Source of the DNA: Sulfurovaceae bacterium
GTDB taxonomy: Bacteria > Campylobacterota > Campylobacteria > Campylobacterales > Sulfurovaceae
Length of the DNA: 12,173 nucleotides
Direction: 5' to 3'
Assembly (NCBI GenBank): GCA_029933395.1
Contig: JAOZOG010000049.1
Coordinates: 1-12,173, forward strand
A program made the translations under genes and the position numbers. The notes beneath the pieces were generated by a model, which worked only from the letters and a program-made list of their open reading frames with translations, searched no databases and was not told the origin of the DNA. Shown one piece after another: positions 6,689-12,173 of the stretch (its first letter is position 1; each line of letters opens with the position of its first letter).

Positions 6689-7532
6689 AATCTGTCGCTA
6701 CCGCATATCCCAGTTTTTCAAGGAGTTCGAGATCTTTATGGGGTGCCTGTCCCGAAGTGGTAAGATAGTTGCCAATGACGATCGCATTGGCACCGGCTTC
6801 GAACATTTTCGCTTCACTGCCAGAGAAGAGAAGTTCCCGTCCGCCGGCTACCATGAGGAGTCTCTCTTCACCGAGCAGGGCCCTTGCCTTCCTGATAACC
6901 TCCAGTGCCTCTTCCTGCGTCAGGTTTCTTGTTTTGATAGGAAGTGCAGGGTTGGGATGATAAAAGTTGAGTGGTGTCGACTCCGGCTCCAGAGAGGCGA
7001 TCGCTTCGAGTAGATCTTCACGATCCTTCGCACCCTCACCCATTCCGAATATCCCGCCCGTACAGAGTGTCAGTCCGGCAGATTTGGCATCGACACAGGT
7101 TTGATAGCGCTCCTGCCAGCCGTGGCTTGTACAGATTTCCGGATAGTAGTTTTCGGATGTTTCGAGATTATGATTGTAGCTGTCTATCCCATGCTCCTTG
7201 AGATAGCGAAGTTGATCTCTGTCAGCTGTCCCGTTGCAGGCGATGAGGTTGAGGCCGGAGACCTCCGTTTTGATCGCCCGGGCTGCCCTTGCGACAAACT
7301 CCGTCTTCTTTTCATCCAGGCCTTTTCCTGCTGTGACCAGGCAGTATCCCAGCGCACCATTGGCTTTGGCAGACTTGGCCTCTTCTATGATCTGCTCGAT
7401 CGCTTTGTAACTGTAGCGTTCGATATCGGCATGGTACCGTACACTCTGTGTGCAGAATTTGCAATCTTCCAGACAGGTGCCGCTGAGGATATTGTTGATC
7501 GCACACAGAAATATCTCTTTCCTCTTCTGCAT
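6681..7532 (-). CDS. bioB: Biotin synthase (radical SAM)
   Basis: BioB inserts sulfur into dethiobiotin to make biotin, the last step of the pathway, using a radical-SAM [4Fe-4S] cluster and a sacrificial [2Fe-2S] cluster. The product has 283 residues, shorter than E. coli BioB at its N-terminus. Radical-SAM cysteines are Cys20, Cys24 and Cys27 in GTCLEDCKFCTQS. Likely [2Fe-2S] ligands are Cys64 (GYCLVTAGKG), Cys99 (IACNGT), Cys157 (LCTGGIFGMGE) and Arg232 (AGGRELLFSG). YNHNLETS (119-126) is also a BioB hallmark. All ligands are present, so it should be active. It follows topA with a 5-base gap and overlaps the antiporter start by 8 bases, forming one operon. I recall a topA-bioB pair in Campylobacter jejuni. 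No other bio gene is in the window. Confidence 0.95.
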   Translation of the reverse strand: MQKRKEIFLCAINNILSGTCLEDCKFCTQSVRYHADIERYSYKAIEQIIEEAKSAKANGALGYCLVTAGKGLDEKKTEFVARAARAIKTEVSGLNLIACNGTADRDQLRYLKEHGIDSYNHNLETSENYYPEICTSHGWQERYQTCVDAKSAGLTLCTGGIFGMGEGAKDREDLLEAIASLEPESTPLNFYHPNPALPIKTRNLTQEEALEVIRKARALLGEERLLMVAGGRELLFSGSEAKMFEAGANAIVIGNYLTTSGQAPHKDLELLEKLGYAVATDCG

Positions 7533-7537
7533 AGCGG

Positions 7538-9733
7538 CTACTTTACTTCTTCTTTATGTTTGCACTTGAAACACTCGTAGACCTCTTTGCCCCGCAGCGT
7601 CTTTTTGCCCATCAGATAGCCGCACTCCGGGCACTTCTTGTCCACTGGTTCAAAATTGGCGATAAATTTGCATTTGGGGTAGTTGGTGCAGCCAAAAAAC
7701 TTGCCGCGCCTCCCCTCTCGCTCCTGCAGTTTTCCACCACACTCCGGGCAGGGTACCGTAAGCTCTCTGGCAGGGGTCAGGGATTTGGCATTTTTGCATT
7801 TGGGGTAGGCGGAACAGGCGAGAAATTTGCCGCGCCTGCTGTTTTTGATCACCATGGGCGAGCCGCATTTCTCGCAGATCTCATCGGTTGTTTCGGGTTT
7901 CTCCGGCTCTTCCCCGTTGGTATTTTTGGTGTATTTACACTTGGGGAAATTGCTGCAGGCGATGAACTCTCCGTAGCGTCCTTTTCTCAGCAGAAGTTCG
8001 CTGCCGCACTCGGGGCACATCTCTCCTGTCGGGATTGCCACCTTCAGGCTCTTGATCTCTTTTTTGCCTTTTTCGATTTTTTTCATAAAGGGCTCGTAGA
8101 AATCGGCCAAAACCTTCTGCCAATCCTCTTTCCCCTCACCAATTTTGTCCAGTGTCTCCTCCATCGTCGAGGTGAAACTGCTGTCGACGATCTCAGGGAA
8201 GTGCTTCTCGAGGAGTTCGATGACGGTAAAGGCAATCTCAGTCGGATGAATACGCTTTTTTTCGATCTCGATATATTTCCGTGTCTGCAGGATTGTGATA
8301 GTCGGTGCGTAGGTACTTGGACGGCCAATACCCATCGATTCGAGTTTTTTGATCAGGCTTGCTTCATTATATCGCGGTGGCGGTTCCGTGAAATGCTGCT
8401 CTGTCTTGATCTCGTCGAGAGAGGCGGCTGATCCCTGCTTCAGGTCGGGGAGGAGCTTGTCTTTCTCGTTGTATCCTGTCACCCTGTAGAAACCGTCGAA
8501 GAGGAGCTTGCGGCCGCTGGCTTTGAAGGTTGTTTTGTCACCTTTGAAGAGAATGGTCTGGGATTCGAATTCGGCATCAACCATCTGGCAGGCAAGAAAT
8601 CGGTTATAGATCAAACGGTAGAGTTTGAGCTCATCTGCCGAGAGATAGTCTGCCGCGCGTTTCGGATCGAACTCCACCATCGTGGGGCGTATCGCTTCGT
8701 GGGCCTCCTGCGCCGCTTTGGCCTTAGTAACATAGTTTCGGGGCTTTTCGGGGAGGTATTTCTCTCCATAAGCTGACTTGATGTGATCCCGGGCGGCAAA
8801 GATCGCTTCTCCCGCGAGGTTGAGACTGTCGGTTCGCATATAGGTGATGACACCCATCGTCCCTTTGTCTGTTTTGACACCTTCATAGAGTTTTTGCGCC
8901 ACCATCATCGTCTTTTTGGGCGAGAAGCCCAGTTGTGTCGAAGCACTCTGCTGCAGAGTAGAGGTCATAAAGGGAGGAGAAGGCTTTGTTTTCCGTTTGC
9001 TTTTGTCGATTGAAGCGACAATAAATGCTTCACTCTTGGCAGAGTCGACGATCTCTTTTGCCATCGCTTCATTGCCGATCGTGAGTTTTTCGATCTTCTT
9101 GCCGGAATACTCATAGATGGAAGCATCGATTGTCTTTTGGAAAAGTGCATCGATACTCCAATACTCGACAGGCTTGAAGGCTTTGATTTCGCGCTCTCTG
9201 TCTACGACGATCTTGAGTGCTGAGCTCTGGACACGTCCTGCAGAGAGCCCCTTTTGGATTTTGCTTCCCAGCAGTGGAGAGAGTTTGTATCCGACGATCC
9301 GGTCCAGCAGGCGCCGTGTCTGTTGGGCATTGATGTTGTTCATATCGAGTTTTCTGGGATTTTCGAGTGCGTGCTGGATAGCGCTCTTGGTGATCTCATG
9401 GAAGACGATTCTGGGCAGTGTCTCGGGGTCTTTGCCGATCGCCATTGCGATATGGTAGCCGATCGCTTCCCCTTCGCGGTCCTCATCCGTCGCGATATAG
9501 ACCGTTTCCGCCTCTTTGGCCAGCTTTTTCAACTCTTTGACAGTTGCGCTGGCATCGCGGGGGATGGAGTATTTGGGGATAAACTGCCCCGACTCATCGA
9601 TTGTAATGCCGAAATTGCTCTTGGGAAGGTCGCGGATATGCCCTTTGGAGGCGACGACTTTGTATCCCTTGCCAAGAAAATTACTGATAGTTCGGCCTTT
9701 TGCCGGTGATTCGACGATAATGAGATTCTTCAT
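7538..9733 (-). CDS. topA: DNA topoisomerase I (type IA)
   Basis: TopA relaxes negative supercoils by cutting and passing single strands, and acts behind transcription and replication. From ATG 9733 it has 731 residues. The Toprim domain begins at once (LIIVESPAKGRTI, SKGHIRDLP) and has DEDREGE at about 83-89. QQTRRLLDRIVGYKLSPLL (137-155) and the active-site Tyr298 in GVITYMRTDSLNL follow. The C-terminus has four Cys4 zinc ribbons, at about 573-599, 620-646, 662-688 and 701-724; the last is shorter and divergent. The frame is open up to GTG 9775, but a -10 element lies at 9771-9766, so that start would overlap its own promoter; ATG 9733 also matches where family members begin (MKNLIIVESPAKG). 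No strong Shine-Dalgarno is seen. It heads the topA-bioB-antiporter operon. Confidence 0.97.
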   Translation of the reverse strand: MKNLIIVESPAKGRTISNFLGKGYKVVASKGHIRDLPKSNFGITIDESGQFIPKYSIPRDASATVKELKKLAKEAETVYIATDEDREGEAIGYHIAMAIGKDPETLPRIVFHEITKSAIQHALENPRKLDMNNINAQQTRRLLDRIVGYKLSPLLGSKIQKGLSAGRVQSSALKIVVDREREIKAFKPVEYWSIDALFQKTIDASIYEYSGKKIEKLTIGNEAMAKEIVDSAKSEAFIVASIDKSKRKTKPSPPFMTSTLQQSASTQLGFSPKKTMMVAQKLYEGVKTDKGTMGVITYMRTDSLNLAGEAIFAARDHIKSAYGEKYLPEKPRNYVTKAKAAQEAHEAIRPTMVEFDPKRAADYLSADELKLYRLIYNRFLACQMVDAEFESQTILFKGDKTTFKASGRKLLFDGFYRVTGYNEKDKLLPDLKQGSAASLDEIKTEQHFTEPPPRYNEASLIKKLESMGIGRPSTYAPTITILQTRKYIEIEKKRIHPTEIAFTVIELLEKHFPEIVDSSFTSTMEETLDKIGEGKEDWQKVLADFYEPFMKKIEKGKKEIKSLKVAIPTGEMCPECGSELLLRKGRYGEFIACSNFPKCKYTKNTNGEEPEKPETTDEICEKCGSPMVIKNSRRGKFLACSAYPKCKNAKSLTPARELTVPCPECGGKLQEREGRRGKFFGCTNYPKCKFIANFEPVDKKCPECGYLMGKKTLRGKEVYECFKCKHKEEVK

Positions 9734-9765
9734 AGGGTGCACTGCTCTTGGTAAAATTTTTTCGC

Positions 9766-9774
9766 ATTGTAGCA
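9766..9774 (-). promoter_or_regulatory. Putative topA promoter (extended -10)
   Basis: On the minus strand TGCTACAAT (9774-9766) is an extended -10 element with one mismatch to TATAAT. Transcription would begin near 9759, giving a leader of about 26 bases to the ATG at 9733. No convincing -35 is seen. It has the same TGC spacer motif as the recA extended -10. Confidence 0.55.
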
Positions 9775-9794
9775 CAAAAGTAAAGAAAAGGCTA

Positions 9795-9800
9795 TATAAT
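9795..9800 (+). promoter_or_regulatory. Putative asnB promoter (-10 TATAAT)
   Basis: A perfect TATAAT lies 38 bases before the asnB ATG, with transcription expected near 9807. The region where a -35 would fall (about 9772-9777) overlaps the topA extended -10 on the other strand, and is not a -35 match. Confidence 0.55.
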
Positions 9801-9838
9801 GATGCGGAAAGAGATCGGAGCGAACAGGGGAATCAGGG

Positions 9839-11632
9839 ATGTGTGCAATTTTTGGAATTGTCGGCAAATATGATCTAAAGCGGGCCGAGAGTGCATTCGC
9901 ATCCCTGAAACATCGTGGTGTGGATGGGAGCAGGAGCATTGCAGAAGAGAGACTCTTTTTGGGATCGCACCGTTTGGCGATCACCAGTGTGGGCGAACCG
10001 ATGGACCAACCCTGCAGCCGGGAGGGCGTTCATCTGCTTTTCAATGGGGAAATCTACAACTATCTGGAGCTGGCATCAGAAATGGGCCTGGAGGATTCCG
10101 GAGAGGCGGAAGTGCTGCTGGAGTGCTACAGAAGGAGGGGAGATGCATTTGTCGAGGAGCTTCTCGGAATGTATGCCATCGCGATCTACGATAATGGCCT
10201 GCTGAAACTCTACCGTGATCCGCTGGGCAAAAAACCGCTCTACTATCGTCATTCAGCATCGGAATTCTCTTTTGCCAGTGAGAGTAAAGCACTTCAAGAA
10301 GGAGAGGGGCAGGCGATCGACAGAGGAGAGATCCCCTCCTATCTCAGTTTTCGAAGCCCCGTTACGCCCCATACTTTTTATCGGGATATTAGACAGTTAG
10401 GCGCAGGGGAGATGCTGGTCTATGATGGAAAAGCGCCCCAAATAAAAGCTATGTTTTCTCTTCTTTTGGCATCTTGTACAGTCAGGAATGAAGCAGAAGC
10501 GTTGGCGCAGATTGAAAAATCACTGAAAGAGGCAGTCGCGATCCGTATCCCCCGGCAGGTTTCCTATGCGGCACTGCTCTCCGGAGGATTGGACTCTTCA
10601 TTGGTTGCAGCGATGGCTGCAGAGGAGGGGCCGTTACACAGTTACTGTATCGGATATGAGGGGTATGAGCGCTATGATGAGCGGCCCTATGCTGCGGAAG
10701 TGGCGGAGTATATCGGTTCCGATCACCGTGAAGTGCTGTTTGGTAAAGAGGATTTTTTTCGGAGTCTCGAGCAGGCGATAGAGCGTCTCGATGAGCCTCT
10801 GGGAGATCCGGCAGTCATTCCACTGCAGCACCTGATGCACAACATAGCAGATGATGGGATCAGGGTCGTTTTGACAGGTGATGGCAGCGATGAACTCTTT
10901 ATGGGTTACAAGACCTATTTCGAGTACGTCGATCTGGAGCAGCTTGCGTCGTTGAAGCATAAAAGCTGGCTCAAGAACTATTTGAAAGCACACTTTTCCA
11001 TGCATAGAGAGTGGGAGTGGCATAAAAGGATCTTTGAAGGCACACTTCTCTTCAGGGGTACAGCGGAACTCTTCAGCGATCTGCAGCAAAACAGGCTGCT
11101 CAAGCGCAACATCAGGGACAATCACTCGCTGAAGGCGATCGAAGCGTATCGAAAAACATTCGGGGAGAGCGGCAGGAAGTCACCGGCGGACTGGTACTCC
11201 TGGCTGGATATCAAGGTACTCCTCGGTGATGTTTTTTTGAAGAAACTGGACCGTATGAGTATGGCAAACGGTATTGAGGCGCGTACACCTTTTCTCGACA
11301 GGCGTGTGGTGGAGACCGCTTTTTCTATCGACCCTGCTCTGCGAATGGGTACATCACAGAAACATTTGATCAAAAAAACAGCACACAATTATCTTCCCGC
11401 TTCGATTGTTCGGCGCAGAAAAAAAGGCTTCAACTATCCCTATCTGGAGTGGCTCAGGGAGGAGAATGCTTTTGCTGTCATCGAGGAGGTGCAGAGAGAG
11501 ACCGGCCTTTTCAGGGGTGCGCATCTGAAGTTTCTTTTGCAAAAAGGGGAGCAGGGAATGTTCCGGCAGCATCTCTTTGCGCTCTTTATGCTCTGCAAAT
11601 GGATAGTCGCCAAAGAGGAGGAGCCGGTATGA
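9839..11632 (+). CDS. asnB: Asparagine synthase (glutamine-hydrolysing)
   Basis: AsnB makes asparagine from aspartate, ATP and glutamine. The product has 597 residues. The N-terminal class II glutaminase domain starts with Met-Cys (Cys2 is the nucleophile after Met removal) and shows GSHRLAIT (42-49), NGEIYNY (69-75) and RDPLGKKPLYY (126-136). The C-terminal synthase domain has the PP-loop SGGLDSS (248-254), LTGDGSDELFMGY (345-357), KKLDRMSMANGIEARTPFLDRRV and RRRKKGFNYP. Two glutaminase motifs are unusual: HRGVDG where HRGPD is normal, and SGEAEV (87-92), placing Glu where E. coli AsnB has Asp98 for glutamine binding. ATG 9839 is preceded by AGGGG with 8-base spacing. It overlaps rnhB by ATGA at its 3' end. 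Related enzymes that amidate cell-surface sugars cannot be fully excluded. Confidence 0.9.
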   Translation: MCAIFGIVGKYDLKRAESAFASLKHRGVDGSRSIAEERLFLGSHRLAITSVGEPMDQPCSREGVHLLFNGEIYNYLELASEMGLEDSGEAEVLLECYRRRGDAFVEELLGMYAIAIYDNGLLKLYRDPLGKKPLYYRHSASEFSFASESKALQEGEGQAIDRGEIPSYLSFRSPVTPHTFYRDIRQLGAGEMLVYDGKAPQIKAMFSLLLASCTVRNEAEALAQIEKSLKEAVAIRIPRQVSYAALLSGGLDSSLVAAMAAEEGPLHSYCIGYEGYERYDERPYAAEVAEYIGSDHREVLFGKEDFFRSLEQAIERLDEPLGDPAVIPLQHLMHNIADDGIRVVLTGDGSDELFMGYKTYFEYVDLEQLASLKHKSWLKNYLKAHFSMHREWEWHKRIFEGTLLFRGTAELFSDLQQNRLLKRNIRDNHSLKAIEAYRKTFGESGRKSPADWYSWLDIKVLLGDVFLKKLDRMSMANGIEARTPFLDRRVVETAFSIDPALRMGTSQKHLIKKTAHNYLPASIVRRRKKGFNYPYLEWLREENAFAVIEEVQRETGLFRGAHLKFLLQKGEQGMFRQHLFALFMLCKWIVAKEEEPV

Positions 11633-12173
11633 GTGGAAAGCTGTGTGGTATCGACGAAGCGGGCCGCGGGCCTCTGGCGGGACCGCTTGTGATCGCAGGT
11701 GTGATTTTGGAAAAACCTCTCGATGGTTTGGCAGACTCCAAGAAACTCACCGAAGCAAGAAGAGAGTTGCTATATTCGGAGATTGTCGCTGTTTCGGAGT
11801 ACCATATTGCAGTGTTCAGCCATGCACAGATTGACGAAGAGGGGATCTCTGCCTGCCTGCGTGAGGGGCTGGAACAGATCAAGTCGGCACTCTCCGGTGT
11901 CGATTATCTCTTCGATGGAAACAGTACTTTCGGGTCAGAAGGGATCGAAACAATGGTTAAAGCGGATATGAAGGTGCCGGAGGTTAGCGCCGCAAGTATT
12001 CTCGCCAAAGTGACACGGGATAGAATGATGTGCGATTATGCGAAAGTCTATCCGGAGTATGGCTTTGAAAAACATAAGGGGTACGGTACGGCTGCACATA
12101 TCGAAGCGATGCGCCGATATGGACGTTGTGCGATTCACCGGAAAACTTTCAGAGTGAAGCAGCTGGATGAGCC
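11629..12173 (+). CDS. rnhB: Ribonuclease HII, 3' end beyond window
   Basis: RNase HII cuts the RNA strand of RNA-DNA hybrids and starts removal of single ribonucleotides from DNA. The visible 181 residues are most of the protein (family usually about 190-210); the reading frame stays open to the window edge. Motifs are GIDEAGRGPLAGP (7-19) with catalytic Asp9 and Glu10, DSKKLT (36-41), Asp96 in LFDGN, Asp131 in SAASILAKVTRD (120-131), and YGFEKHKGYGTAAHIEAMRRYG (144-165). All acidic catalytic residues are present. The ATG overlaps the asnB stop (ATGA), and AGAGGAGGAG (about 11614-11623) just before it is a strong ribosome binding site, so the two genes are co-transcribed and probably translationally coupled. 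Their pairing has no obvious metabolic reason. Confidence 0.95.
   Translation, partial: MSGKLCGIDEAGRGPLAGPLVIAGVILEKPLDGLADSKKLTEARRELLYSEIVAVSEYHIAVFSHAQIDEEGISACLREGLEQIKSALSGVDYLFDGNSTFGSEGIETMVKADMKVPEVSAASILAKVTRDRMMCDYAKVYPEYGFEKHKGYGTAAHIEAMRRYGRCAIHRKTFRVKQLDE

Noticed and set aside
7556..8431. 291-residue plus-strand open frame opposite the topA zinc-ribbon region
   Set aside because: It lies antisense to four clear Cys4 motifs and lacks a family match or ribosome binding site.
10634..11125. 163-residue minus-strand open frame inside asnB
   Set aside because: It is antisense to the conserved synthase domain of AsnB and has no recognisable features.

Overview
This window looks like chromosomal housekeeping DNA from a Campylobacterota (epsilonproteobacterial) bacterium with roughly balanced GC, plausibly a Sulfurovum-like or related free-living member. 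The main arguments are the order recA, eno, small FtsB/DivIC-like membrane protein, ENPF-type exported protein, which I recall from Helicobacter and Campylobacter; a topA-bioB pair; the short MurB; a futalosine-pathway menaquinone gene; and promoters with a good -10 element but no clear -35. Species assignment is inference.

Layout from left to right. Bases 1-134 are non-coding and carry a compact pair of inverted REP-like hairpins (9-89), each preceded by the tetranucleotide GTAG. A minus-strand pair follows: mqnD (menaquinone synthesis) and murB (peptidoglycan synthesis), abutting with no spacer. A 153-bp divergent promoter region separates mqnD from plus-strand recA, which ends in a likely intrinsic terminator. 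Next, with its own promoter, is a plus-strand unit of eno, a one-TM coiled-coil FtsB/DivIC-like protein and an exported, low-complexity Glu/Lys/Pro-rich protein. This unit converges on a minus-strand operon read from the right: topA, bioB and a CPA2-type cation/proton antiporter. A tight divergent promoter region (9734-9838) separates topA from plus-strand asnB, which overlaps rnhB (RNase HII) by ATGA. rnhB runs off the right edge.

Functionally the genes cover DNA maintenance (recA, topA, rnhB), glycolysis/gluconeogenesis (eno), envelope synthesis and division (murB, the FtsB/DivIC-like gene, the exported protein), cofactors (mqnD, bioB), ion homeostasis (antiporter) and asparagine synthesis (asnB).

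I see no tRNA, rRNA, CRISPR array, insertion sequence, phage gene or new multi-gene system. The points most worth a second look are the REP/BIME-like element, the exported protein that occupies the AMIN-gene slot but shows no visible AMIN domain, the antiporter with Glu where CPA2 proteins usually have Asp, altered glutamine-site motifs in AsnB, and overlapping divergent topA/asnB promoters. No stretch longer than 300 bases lacks a gene.
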